DNA from: JAIRLS01 sp031551455
GTDB taxonomy: Bacteria; Bacteroidota; Bacteroidia; Bacteroidales; UBA4181
NCBI GenBank assembly: GCA_031551455.1
Contig: JAVBNP010000195.1
Span: 1-33,153 of the forward strand
Direction: 5' to 3'
DNA: 33,153 nucleotides
Under the pieces are notes generated by a model that was given only the letters and a program-made list of their open reading frames with translations, was not told the origin of the DNA and did not search any database. Positions 24,775 to 32,817 of the stretch are shown here, piece after piece. The position numbers and the translations under genes are program-made. Within the stretch, counting starts at the first letter, position 1. Every line of letters starts with the position of its first letter.

Positions 24775-25119
24775 ATGGAACAAAAGAAACGACTGGTTGT
24801 AAGTTACAAAAATTGTCCAACCGAAGTATTGCAAGCCATTAAAGAAAAATATCCGACAGGGTACGGTGACGCCGTTATAAAGGTTCAAAAACCGAGCGGC
24901 GATTTTTTTCATGCAATTACCGTTGATATCGGCAATACCAGTTATTTGGTAAAAGTTGACGTGAAAATCGACAATCTTACCGAAGAAGAATTCGAAAAAC
25001 AATTCGGATCGAACAGCGGCGGCGGCGACGATTCTTCCGATGCATCCGATTACGACAACGGAAAGGAAGACGAAAATCCCGAAAATATTGCTTCGGGTGA
25101 CAGCAGTTTCGACGAATAA
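24775..25119 (+). CDS. Small protein with strongly acidic C-terminal tail, function unknown
   Basis: The protein has 114 residues. The first 75 or so form a compact alpha/beta domain (RLVVSYKNCPTEVLQAIKEKYPTGYG...FFHAITVDIGNTSYLVKVDVKID). The last 40 are dominated by Asp, Glu, Ser and Gly and look disordered. There is no signal peptide or membrane helix, so it is cytoplasmic. The tail resembles those of nucleic-acid mimic or RNA-polymerase-associated proteins, but no catalytic motif is seen. The next gene starts 5 nt after its stop and encodes a helix-hairpin-helix protein, so the two are very likely one operon and could act together. Confidence 0.75.
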   Translation: MEQKKRLVVSYKNCPTEVLQAIKEKYPTGYGDAVIKVQKPSGDFFHAITVDIGNTSYLVKVDVKIDNLTEEEFEKQFGSNSGGGDDSSDASDYDNGKEDENPENIASGDSSFDE

Positions 25120-25124
25120 ACATA

Positions 25125-26057
25125 ATGTCTCGGGACTCTTTTCCGAAAAAATATCTTAATTTTTCGCGATCCGAACGTTACGGAATAACGGGATTGTGTT
25201 GTGCCGTTGCAGCAGCAATTGCCGTGAAATTATTTTTACCGCTGCTGATAAAACTGGATATTCCCGACACAACCGCTTACGAGAAAGAAATCGCACTGTT
25301 CCGACAAGCCGCCGATTCGATTCAATCGACGCAAAACTGCACGGAACCAACAGAAAACCTGCAACGGTCTGCCGATTTATTCTATTTCGATCCGAACAGC
25401 GTTACCGATACCGACTGGCAAAGGCTCGGATTGAACGACCGACAAATACGAAACATCAGAAATTATTTGGCTAAAGGTGGTCGTTTTAAGAAAAAAGAGG
25501 ATGTCCGAAAATTGTACACCATTTCGGACCCGCAATATAAACTTCTGGAACCTTATATCCGAATAGCCAGTGAAAAAATAACGACCGAAAAACAACCGGA
25601 AACGGAATTTACGAAAAAACCGGCGAATGCGGTAAACGTTTCCGCGAAAGAAATCGTTCGCATGGAGCTTAATACCGCCGACAGCGCCGAATTGACCCGT
25701 TTAGCGGGTATTGGCCCCGTTTTGGCGGCACGTATCGTCAAATACCGAAACCGAATCGGCGGCTTTGCGGAAGTAACGCAATTGGGTGAAGTGTACGGCA
25801 TCAAGGCCGAATTGATCGAAAAACTTTTGCCGCAACTTTCGGCTGATAAATCGTTGATACGAAAAATATCGTTCAACACCGCAACATTCAAGGATTTGGT
25901 AAGTCATCCGTACCTCAACGAACAACAAACCAAAGGTATTTTAAACTATAAGAAATTGCAAGGTCGGATCGGCAACATGGACGAATTGGTACGAAACAAC
26001 ATCCTCACGCGGGAAGACGCCGACAAAATGGAAACCTATGCTTCATTCGAAGAATAA
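25125..26057 (+). CDS. Membrane-anchored helix-hairpin-helix (ComEA-like) protein
   Basis: The protein has 310 residues. One N-terminal membrane helix (about 22-43, ITGLCCAVAAAIAVKLFLPLLI) is followed by a linker and three helix-hairpin-helix-like units. The first is FDPNSVTDTDWQRLGLNDRQIRNIRNYLAKGGRFKKKEDVRKL. The second, the clearest ComEA-type unit, is ELNTADSAELTRLAGIGPVLAARIVKYRNRIGGFAEVTQLGEV. The third is SFNTATFKDLVSHPYLNEQQTKGILNYKKLQGRIGNMDEL. ComEA-like proteins bind double-stranded DNA non-specifically outside the inner membrane, for uptake in competent bacteria. DNA binding is inferred; a competence role is not shown. Confidence 0.87.
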   Translation: MSRDSFPKKYLNFSRSERYGITGLCCAVAAAIAVKLFLPLLIKLDIPDTTAYEKEIALFRQAADSIQSTQNCTEPTENLQRSADLFYFDPNSVTDTDWQRLGLNDRQIRNIRNYLAKGGRFKKKEDVRKLYTISDPQYKLLEPYIRIASEKITTEKQPETEFTKKPANAVNVSAKEIVRMELNTADSAELTRLAGIGPVLAARIVKYRNRIGGFAEVTQLGEVYGIKAELIEKLLPQLSADKSLIRKISFNTATFKDLVSHPYLNEQQTKGILNYKKLQGRIGNMDELVRNNILTREDADKMETYASFEE

Positions 26058-26146
26058 CCGTTACATTCCTTTTTCGGCGGAATATGATCCAAACCCCGAT
26101 AAATAATTACAAATTTTAAAATCGGTAAAACCTATCGGATTTATTA

Positions 26147-26908
26147 TTACCCGTGTTTCTTCGCCTGTGCCATCCAATATTTTATTAGGATGTAACCGAA
26201 CAACATGCCGCCGACGTGAGCAAAGTGTGCGATGTTGCTGCCGGATTGAGAAAAGCCCAAAAACAATTCGATACCGCCGTACGCAAGCACAAACCATTTG
26301 GCTTTGACGGGCATGGGCGGTATCAAGAGCATTAACCGTACGTTCGGAAACATCATACCGAAAGCCAACAGTACGCCGAATACGGCGCCCGAAGCGCCCA
26401 ACATAGAAGAGGAGGTAATCTGGAACCAATCAGCCATACCCGGTATCGAGTTTGGGATCATGTGTGTTTCCAATATCTGCTTGCTGTTATTTTGCAGGTA
26501 ATGATTCATTTCAGCTAATATGTTAGCATCAATCGAAGCTTCAATATGCATTACCTGCAGCCATTGCACCAACAGGTAAAACCCGGCGGCTCCCAAACCT
26601 GTAGTAATATAGTAAACGAAAAACCTTTTACCGCCCCATGCATTTTCTATCGATGTACCAAACATCCACAAAGCATACATGTTAAACAAAATATGCATGA
26701 ATCCGCCATGCATGAACATGTGGGTAACAAATTGATAAGGTTCAAAATACGGCGATTTCGGATAAAATAAGGCCAAATGTCTGATCAAAGTGTTTGATGA
26801 TCCGAAAGGATCATTTAAACCTTGAGAACTACCTGCAATGTACGTGGCAAGAAAAAACAATACATTGATGATCAGCAAATTTTTTACAACCGGCGAAATT
26901 CTGTTCAT
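26147..26908 (-). CDS. Rhomboid-family intramembrane serine protease
   Basis: The protein has 253 residues from ATG 26908 (a TTG two codons upstream is not needed). It has six predicted membrane helices. The catalytic serine is in GASGAVFG (S173) and the catalytic histidine in FAHVGGMLFG (H231). HMFMHGGFMHILFNMYAL (about 63-80) is the conserved H-x3-H..HxxxN helix-2 region of rhomboids. An insert of about 40 polar residues (about 120-160) lies before the serine helix. It cleaves membrane proteins within the bilayer; substrates are unknown. It is convergent with the helix-hairpin-helix gene and divergent from cardiolipin synthase. Confidence 0.93.
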   Translation of the reverse strand: MNRISPVVKNLLIINVLFFLATYIAGSSQGLNDPFGSSNTLIRHLALFYPKSPYFEPYQFVTHMFMHGGFMHILFNMYALWMFGTSIENAWGGKRFFVYYITTGLGAAGFYLLVQWLQVMHIEASIDANILAEMNHYLQNNSKQILETHMIPNSIPGMADWFQITSSSMLGASGAVFGVLLAFGMMFPNVRLMLLIPPMPVKAKWFVLAYGGIELFLGFSQSGSNIAHFAHVGGMLFGYILIKYWMAQAKKHG

Positions 26909-27215
26909 GGACAAAAAATTGAACGTATTTACGTTTCGTTGGTTTTCAAAGATGAAGAACCGAAAAACAAAAAGTCAAAGATAGTCGGTTTTCCGTAAAT
27001 CGAAACCATGCCCGAACAATGTGTACCATTACCACCCGCTCAAAATAATATTGATTGATTGAAAATGTGCATCCGTTTTAGTAACTTGCGACCTTATATG
27101 ATTGACTATTGATTATTGCGAATCAATTACCCGTAAGCGTATTGTTTTTTACCCTGTAAATATAACAAGGTAATATATGAATGATTGTTAGCTTTATTTC
27201 AAAGAATTCGGCCGT
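26909..27215. other. Divergent intergenic region between the rhomboid and cardiolipin synthase genes
   Basis: No gene is seen. On the minus strand TATCTTTG (26983-26976) fits TAnnTTTG and is placed about 70 nt before the rhomboid start, with a near -33 TTTC 18 nt further upstream. On the plus strand only a near match, TAGCTTTA, is visible close to the cardiolipin synthase start. The middle part is featureless A+T-rich sequence. Confidence 0.45.
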
Positions 27216-28667
27216 ATGTATTATCTTCTGCAAAACGATTTATTAAAAGTACTGTATATTCTGACGATTATCTTCATGGTAATTTTAGTGATACAGCAAC
27301 GGGGCGACCCCATGAAAACCATTGCATGGTTACTGGTGGTTACGTTTATTCCTTTGTTGGGGATTGCTTTGTATTTTTACTTTGGAAAAAACTATCGCAA
27401 AGAAAAAATATTTTCGCGCAAAGAATTGGCCGACAGCGAGCAAATAAAAATGCTGACCAAATATCAGCCTTCCGACAAAGCTGACAAGGGTTATTGGCCC
27501 GATGATGCGATTGCGGAAAAAGCGCACATCATGAAAATGTTGTACAATTCGGACAAAGTGCTGCTTACCGAGCATAATCGGGTGAAAATACTGGTTAACG
27601 GCAAGGTAACTTTCGAACACATCATTGAAGAACTCGAAAAAGCGCAAGATCATATCCATTTGGAATATTACATCATCGAAGACGACCAAATCGGGAATGA
27701 AATACGACGCATATTGATTCGCAAAGCCCGGGAAGGCGTTGAGGTTCGGGTAATATACGACGACATCGGTTGTTGGTCGTTGAGCAACGAATATCTTCGT
27801 TCGATGAAAGAGGCGGGAATTAGGGTATTTCCTTTTATGCCCGTCCGATTTCCGTTTTTCACCAACAAAATCAATTACCGCAATCATCGAAAAATCATCG
27901 TGATTGACGGAAAAGTCGGTTTCGTGGGAGGCCTCAACATTGCCGATCGATATATTTCCGGAAGCGAGGAGTTGGGTCCGTGGCGCGACACGCATCTGAA
28001 AATAGAAGGCGAAGCGGTTTATTCGCTTCAGTCCGTGTTTTTGCTCGATTGGTACTTCGTCTGCAAACGCAACATTCATGATCAAGACAAATATTTTCCG
28101 CCCGTGGAAATTACCGATCGCCGATTGATGCAAATCGTAGCCAGCGGCCCCGATTCGGATTGGGCAAGCATCATGCAAACTTTTTTCTCGGCCATAGCCA
28201 CGGCGCAATCCTACATCTACATTTCGACGCCTTATTTTCTCCCGAACGAAAGCATTCTCACCGCATTGCGTACCGCCGCCTTGAGCGGTGTCGACGTTCG
28301 TTTGCTGCTGCCCGTAAATTCCGATTCCAAGTTGGTTACGTGGAGTTCCTTTTCATACATCGGACAATTGTTGGATGCCGGGATTAACGTATATTTGTAC
28401 CGAAAAGGGTTCACGCATTCCAAGTTGATGATGGTCGACGATGTATTCTGCTCGATAGGAACAGCCAATATGGATATTCGCAGTTTCGACCAAAACTTTG
28501 AAGTCAACGCCTTGATATACGATCAACGTATGACCGCGGCCGTACGAAATATCTTCATGAACGACATCAAAGATCTGAAATGCATCGATGCCGCAGAGTG
28601 GGAACAACGTCCGCGCTGGGTCGTATTCCGGGAATCCGTGGCAAGAGTGTTCAGTCCGTTGTTGTAA
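27216..28667 (+). CDS. cls: Cardiolipin synthase (phospholipase D superfamily)
   Basis: The protein has 483 residues. Two N-terminal membrane helices (about 11-27, LYILTIIFMVILVIQQR, and 35-53, IAWLLVVTFIPLLGIALYF) are followed by two phospholipase-D HKD motifs: H224-x-K226-x4-D231 in NHRKIIVIDG, and H401-x-K403-x4-D408 in THSKLMMVDD. These are the signatures of bacterial cardiolipin synthases, which condense two phosphatidylglycerols. The spacing between motifs and the overall length are normal. The start ATG follows a 300-nt intergenic region. The downstream hexosaminidase begins 62 nt later on the same strand but is functionally unrelated. Confidence 0.96.
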   Translation: MYYLLQNDLLKVLYILTIIFMVILVIQQRGDPMKTIAWLLVVTFIPLLGIALYFYFGKNYRKEKIFSRKELADSEQIKMLTKYQPSDKADKGYWPDDAIAEKAHIMKMLYNSDKVLLTEHNRVKILVNGKVTFEHIIEELEKAQDHIHLEYYIIEDDQIGNEIRRILIRKAREGVEVRVIYDDIGCWSLSNEYLRSMKEAGIRVFPFMPVRFPFFTNKINYRNHRKIIVIDGKVGFVGGLNIADRYISGSEELGPWRDTHLKIEGEAVYSLQSVFLLDWYFVCKRNIHDQDKYFPPVEITDRRLMQIVASGPDSDWASIMQTFFSAIATAQSYIYISTPYFLPNESILTALRTAALSGVDVRLLLPVNSDSKLVTWSSFSYIGQLLDAGINVYLYRKGFTHSKLMMVDDVFCSIGTANMDIRSFDQNFEVNALIYDQRMTAAVRNIFMNDIKDLKCIDAAEWEQRPRWVVFRESVARVFSPLL

Positions 28668-28729
28668 CAAATATTTTTGAACCAAACAATCATTGAATTA
28701 TCGATTAATTTTCGAAATATAAAATATAT

Positions 28730-30367
28730 ATGAAACGCGTATTTTTCTGTCTTGCAACAATTTTTGTCGGATTCTCCACTGTTTTCGCACAAACCAATAC
28801 CTACGACATCGTTCCGAAACCCGTTAAATTGAAAACGCAATCGGGACAATTCGTTTTTAACAACGAAACCCGAATCGTGATCCCGTCGAACAACGAAGAC
28901 ATGCACAACGCCGCCTTCGTCCTGTTGGAGCGTCTCCTGTTGTCGACGGGCTTGAATGTCAAAATCACGGATAACTCGCAGGAAACCATCAAACCGGGCG
29001 ACAATATGATTTATTTCAAATTGAATCCCGGCATCACCAACATGGAAGCCTATAAAATGAAAATCGGCAAGAAAGAAATCGAAATCGAAGCTTCCGCCGC
29101 TCCCGGATTTTTCTATGCCATGCAAACCATTCGCCAATTGTTGCCTCCCGAAATTGAAGCGGACGTGCTTGCCAAAAACATTACGTGGGCCGTGCCGTGC
29201 GCCGTCATCGAAGATGCGCCGCGTTATCCTCATCGCGGGTTCATGCTCGACGTATGCCGTCACTTTTCGGACGTCAACACCGTAAAACGCCACATCGACA
29301 AATTGGCTTTTCACAAAATCAATCGATTTCATTGGCATCTGACCGACGATCAAGGTTGGCGCATCGAAATCAAAAAATATCCCAAATTGGCCGAAGTAAG
29401 CGCATGGCGTAACAGAACGCTGATCGGCCATGCCTTTGCTCCCGATCAAAAATTCAACCAAACGCGTTACGGCGGATATTATACCCAAGAACAGATTAAA
29501 GAAGTAATCGCTTACGCGAAAAAGAAATTTATCACGATTATCCCCGAAATCGAGATGCCGGGACATGCCGTCGCCGCTTTGACCGCATATCCGGAACTGT
29601 CCTGTTCGGGCGGACCGTTTGAAGTGGAAGGACGATGGGGTATTTTCAACGATGTGTATTGCCCGAAGGAAGAAACCTTCGAATTTTTCGAAAATGTATT
29701 ATCGGAAGTTGCCGGTTTGTTTCCCGGCGAATACATCCACATCGGTGGCGACGAATGTCCCAAAATACGATGGGAACGTTGCTATCATTGCCAAATGAAA
29801 ATAAAGGAATTGGGATTGAAAGATGAACACGGATTACAAAGTTACCTCGTCACGCGTATTGAAAAATTCGTCAATTCGAAAGGCAAACGCATTATCGGTT
29901 GGGATGAAATTTTGGAAGGCGGTTTGGCGCCGAATGCTACCGTTTTGTCGTGGCGCGGAGCCGAAGGAGGCATTGCCGCCGCGAAGCAGGGACACGATGT
30001 CATCATGGCGCCCACTTCATTCTGTTATTTGGATTACTATCAATCGGAAAACAAGGAAATCGAGCCGTTGGCCATCGGAGGCTATGTCCCGCTCGAAAAG
30101 GTATACAGCTTTGATCCCATGCCGGACGGTCTCACTCCCGCCGAAGCCGTTCATATCTTGGGAGGGCAAGCCAACCTGTGGACAGAATATATCGATTCCG
30201 AAATGCATGCGCAATACATGATGTTTCCGAGATTGGCCGCTTTAGCCGAAGCGGTTTGGACACCGAAAAGCGACAAAAACTACGCGGATTTCAAAAAACG
30301 GCTGCCCGGTGTACTCAAGCATTACGATGCCATGGGAGTTACCTATTCCAAATCGAATTTGAAATAA
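28730..30367 (+). CDS. Beta-N-acetylhexosaminidase, glycoside hydrolase family 20
   Basis: The protein has 545 residues with a signal peptide (1-21, STVFA-QT). An N-terminal GH20b domain (about 25-150, VPKPVKLKTQSGQFVFNNETRIV) is followed by the GH20 TIM barrel (from about 165: YPHRGFMLDVCRHF, KINRFHWHLTDDQGWRIEI, IPEIEMPGHAVAAL). The catalytic Asp-Glu pair is in HIGGDECPK (D341, E342), and the substrate-binding tryptophans include those in VLSWRGAEGG and LGGQANLWTEYI. It removes terminal GlcNAc/GalNAc from host or microbial glycans, probably in the periplasm. It lacks the extra C-terminal modules of longer family members. It is not adjacent to the PUL but could act on the same glycans. Confidence 0.96.
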   Translation: MKRVFFCLATIFVGFSTVFAQTNTYDIVPKPVKLKTQSGQFVFNNETRIVIPSNNEDMHNAAFVLLERLLLSTGLNVKITDNSQETIKPGDNMIYFKLNPGITNMEAYKMKIGKKEIEIEASAAPGFFYAMQTIRQLLPPEIEADVLAKNITWAVPCAVIEDAPRYPHRGFMLDVCRHFSDVNTVKRHIDKLAFHKINRFHWHLTDDQGWRIEIKKYPKLAEVSAWRNRTLIGHAFAPDQKFNQTRYGGYYTQEQIKEVIAYAKKKFITIIPEIEMPGHAVAALTAYPELSCSGGPFEVEGRWGIFNDVYCPKEETFEFFENVLSEVAGLFPGEYIHIGGDECPKIRWERCYHCQMKIKELGLKDEHGLQSYLVTRIEKFVNSKGKRIIGWDEILEGGLAPNATVLSWRGAEGGIAAAKQGHDVIMAPTSFCYLDYYQSENKEIEPLAIGGYVPLEKVYSFDPMPDGLTPAEAVHILGGQANLWTEYIDSEMHAQYMMFPRLAALAEAVWTPKSDKNYADFKKRLPGVLKHYDAMGVTYSKSNLK

Positions 30368-30400
30368 GGCCGACGATTCTAAAACACGTAAAATGATTTT

Positions 30401-30436
30401 AAATAACCTCCGAAGTATCGGAGGTTATTTTTTTAT
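30401..30436 (+). terminator. Strong terminator after the hexosaminidase gene
   Basis: A perfect 13-bp stem, AAATAACCTCCGA (30401-30413) with TCGGAGGTTATTT (30418-30430), loop AGTA, is followed by TTTTATTT. A textbook intrinsic terminator. Confidence 0.9.
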
Positions 30437-30490
30437 TTGGTATCCAAAAACAAACTCTCCAACTTTATTTACAAAAATTTTTCAAAAACA

Positions 30491-30521
30491 TTTGATCAAT
30501 TACGAAGTTTTCGTAATTTTG
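30491..30521 (+). promoter_or_regulatory. Promoter and dyad operator of the BlaI/M56 operon
   Basis: TTTG (30491-30494), 19 nt and TAATTTTG (30514-30521) match the Bacteroidota promoter consensus. Between them TTACGAA (30500-30506) and TTCGTAA (30510-30516) form a perfect dyad with a 3-nt centre, overlapping the start of the -7 box. This is where a BlaI-type repressor dimer would block its own promoter. The start site would be near 30528, 20 nt before the ATG. Confidence 0.75.
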
Positions 30522-30547
30522 CGACATATTCGTAATTGATTGTAAAT

Positions 30548-30823
30548 ATGGAAAAATTAACACAGCAAGAAGAAGACGCCATGTTGATTTTATGGCGTTT
30601 GGGAAAAGGATTCGTCAAGGATATTTTGGAACAGTATCCCGAACCGCGTCCTCCGTACACTACGTTGGCATCAACCGTTAAAAATTTGGAACGCAAACAA
30701 TACGTACAAAGCCGTCGTTACGGAAATACGTTCGAATACGAACCGGTTGTCGACGAACCCGAGTACAAAAAACAATTTATGTCGGGTTTCGTGAAGGATT
30801 ATTTCGTCAATTATTACATATAA
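30548..30823 (+). CDS. BlaI/MecI-family repressor, cut short by an in-frame TAA
   Basis: From ATG 30548 (the in-frame TTG at 30536 is too near the expected start of transcription) the frame gives 91 residues. It carries the winged helix-turn-helix of BlaI/MecI/CopY repressors: LTQQEEDAMLILWRLGKGFVKDILEQYP..RPPYTTLASTVKNLERKQYVQSRRYGNTFEYEPVV. The frame stops at TAA 30821-30823, yet the next codons in the same frame (30824-30913) encode 29 further residues (LVAFFAKEQ..TPEELKEIIRLIE...) that look like the usual C-terminal dimerisation helix. Family members are about 120 residues; the whole frame would be 121 codons including the stop. The gene is therefore probably a nonsense-truncated allele. 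DNA binding may remain, while dimerisation and the proteolytic switch would be impaired. Confidence 0.85.
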   Translation: MEKLTQQEEDAMLILWRLGKGFVKDILEQYPEPRPPYTTLASTVKNLERKQYVQSRRYGNTFEYEPVVDEPEYKKQFMSGFVKDYFVNYYI

Positions 30824-30913
30824 TTGGTCGCCTTTTTTGCCAAAGAGCAACGTATTACGCCCGAAGAATTGAAGGAAATCATTCGTTTAATCGAAAAATC
30901 CGAAACGAAATGA
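30824..30913 (+). pseudogene. Orphaned C-terminal part of the BlaI-like repressor
   Basis: This stretch is in the same frame as the repressor, uninterrupted up to TGA 30911-30913. That stop overlaps the ATG of the M56 gene by 4 nt (ATGA), a coupling arrangement typical of blaI-blaR type pairs. Both facts argue that it was coding until a recent point change (for example CAA or AAA to TAA) at 30821. Confidence 0.75.
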
Positions 30914-32499
30914 CATCGTTTTTACTATACCTGCTGAAAGCCAATTTAGTATTGCTTTTGTTGTACGGATTTTATCGTGTTTTTCTGCACGGAGACACCT
31001 TTTACAGTCATATCCGTTGGTATTTGCTGACCACGATTATCGCAACCGTCTTTTTCCCGTTGATCGACCTTTCCGACCGGCAAATCGGCAATGTTGCATC
31101 GACAACGGTATCGCGATATGTTATTGATACGGAAGAAATATACCGACTGTTATTTGCTGCTTCCCCGACGGAAAATATTTCCGTAGAAACCGCAACAACG
31201 ACTCCCTCCGGCATTGATTTCGGTCGGATACTTACCGGATGCGCAATAGCGGGTACGATTTTCCTGTTGATGCGAAAATTATTGCAATCGGCAAGTCTGA
31301 TACGTTTAACCGCACGATCCCGAAAGCAATATCGGGAAAAACAGGTCTTTTTTGCCGTTGGCGGCAATACACCGCCTTTTTCGTTTTTCGGACGAATTTT
31401 CTTCAATCCGTCATCGTACACGGAAGAAGAATCGGCCGAAATTTTGGCGCATGAGCGAGTACATTGCCGTCAAATGCACACGGCGGACATTCTTCTTGCG
31501 GAAATCGCGGTTTGTTTGTGCTGGATGAATCCCGCAGCACGATTCCTGCGAAACGACCTTGTGCAAAATCTCGAATATTACACCGATCGTCGCATTCTTC
31601 AAGCCGGATTCGACCGCAAACATTACCAATACAATTTATTGCGGGTTTCGGGCAATCCGTTCCGAATTGTCAACCATTTCCATTTCAATCACCTTAAAAA
31701 ACGCATTATCATGATGAACAAAAAAGATTCACCCCACATCTTGTCCGTCAAATACTTATCAATTATCCCGATTTTGACGGCGGTTCTCTTATTAACGCAA
31801 TCGTTCAACTCACCGTCCGTGAAAGAACTTGCTTCGATCGTAACTCCGAAAATATCGGAATTACAAACAACTATCGCTACACGGTCGACGGAAACTTTAC
31901 TCGCAACCGAACAACATTCGACGGGAGCAAAAACAACAAAACTTGAATCGGTGGCGACCATCAAAGGAAAAACCGGTACCGACAAAACCGACACAACCGC
32001 GCAAATCCCGAGACTCAAAATCGAAACAAACGGTAATAATCAACCTTTGATACTTATCGACGGCAAAGAAGTATCCGACAGTGTTCTTCACGCAATGGAT
32101 CACGGCACGATCGAATCCGTTACCGTATTAAAGGATCGATCGGCCACGATATTATACGGAAATAAAGCGGCCAATGGTGTCGTGGTGGTCGTATCAAAAG
32201 ATGCCGCACGAAAAATCATTCCGTCCCCGCCCCCGTCCTCTCCCTTTATTTTTAGTGATGGTCAAGAAAATCGATTGGTGATTGTTGATGGCAAGGAGGC
32301 TTCCGATTCCGTTCTTCAAACAATTAATCCCAAAAACGTCGAATCCATTGCCGTATTGAAAGACCGATCAACAACGGCACTGTACGGTCTCCGTGCCGCT
32401 GCCGGTGTCGTTGTCGTTACGTTAAAGAAAGGAGAATCCGAAAATCGAACCATACCGGATTATCGCATACGACAAGGCGTTTCTGAAAACGGCAAGTGA
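30910..32499 (+). CDS. BlaR1/MecR1-like M56 metallopeptidase sensor with two SusC-plug-like repeats
   Basis: The protein has 529 residues. Membrane helices lie near 4-24, 38-54, 106-122 and 280-298. The cytoplasmic protease loop has the zinc motif HERVH (H181, E182, H185) and a downstream glutamate in NLEYYTD (E222), as in M56 peptidases. The extracytoplasmic part has no penicillin-binding domain. It consists of a Thr/Ser/Lys-rich linker (about 300-370) and two repeats (about 378-430 and 455-508). Each runs LI(V)IDGKE-SDSVL ... ESV-VLKDRS-T-LYG-KAA-GVVVV, matching the plug motif of SusC receptors. It is coupled (ATGA) to the BlaI-like gene, whose product it should cleave on signal. The signal is unknown. 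Confidence 0.9.
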   Translation: MTSFLLYLLKANLVLLLLYGFYRVFLHGDTFYSHIRWYLLTTIIATVFFPLIDLSDRQIGNVASTTVSRYVIDTEEIYRLLFAASPTENISVETATTTPSGIDFGRILTGCAIAGTIFLLMRKLLQSASLIRLTARSRKQYREKQVFFAVGGNTPPFSFFGRIFFNPSSYTEEESAEILAHERVHCRQMHTADILLAEIAVCLCWMNPAARFLRNDLVQNLEYYTDRRILQAGFDRKHYQYNLLRVSGNPFRIVNHFHFNHLKKRIIMMNKKDSPHILSVKYLSIIPILTAVLLLTQSFNSPSVKELASIVTPKISELQTTIATRSTETLLATEQHSTGAKTTKLESVATIKGKTGTDKTDTTAQIPRLKIETNGNNQPLILIDGKEVSDSVLHAMDHGTIESVTVLKDRSATILYGNKAANGVVVVVSKDAARKIIPSPPPSSPFIFSDGQENRLVIVDGKEASDSVLQTINPKNVESIAVLKDRSTTALYGLRAAAGVVVVTLKKGESENRTIPDYRIRQGVSENGK

Positions 32500-32817
32500 C
32501 AACAATAATCCGGTTGGCGGCAAGCCGACGAGCGCATAACAGACAAGACCATAACGACCAGGAATTATGCATACTAAAGCGAAAGTGGTTTTCGGATTTT
32601 GGAAAGCGCAAGATCTGACAGGTTTTGAAAACCTGTTAGGTCTCTATCCGAAAACCATTTTCATTTGTGTATATATCTCGACGATGTCGGTGGAAAATGA
32701 AAGAGGAGCAGATAACCTCTCAAAAAACGGGCAAGACCTGCGAAGCCTTATCAGAAGGGGGAAAGTAATATTTTTTTGTCTGCTTAAAGTGGCAGACTTA
32801 CAGAACGGAAACGAAAA
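32500..32817. other. Intergenic region with palindromic element, no credible gene
   Basis: An 84-codon open frame (32567-32821) crosses this region, but its middle (QDLTGFENLLGL) is translated palindrome. I regard it as non-coding. Besides the nested palindrome at 32581-32662 there is a small hairpin GTCTGC (32778-32783) / GCAGAC (32792-32797), just 20 nt before the next start codon and preceded by a T7 tract. Confidence 0.55.
32581..32662. repeat. Nested palindromic element (outer 17-bp arms, inner CTGACAGGTTTT hairpin)
   Basis: The outer arm 32581-32597 (GAAAGTGGTTTTCGGAT) pairs with 32646-32662 (ATCCGAAAACCATTTTC) over 17 positions with one G:U. Inside, CTGACAGGTTTT (32615-32626) and AAAACCTGTTAG (32628-32639) form a 12-bp hairpin with one G:U. 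The inner AACCTGTTAGG / CTGACAGGTT unit resembles a repeat family dispersed in Bacteroidota genomes and the hairpin at 17088-17120. Confidence 0.75.

Noticed and set aside
27330..28208. 292-codon open frame on the minus strand
   Set aside because: Fully antisense to cardiolipin synthase with its HKD motifs; no recognisable domain.
28523..29566. 347-codon open frame on the minus strand
   Set aside because: It lies antisense to the end of cls and the first half of the GH20 gene, whose catalytic and family motifs are on the plus strand; the peptide is low-complexity in F/H/R/D typical of antisense frames.
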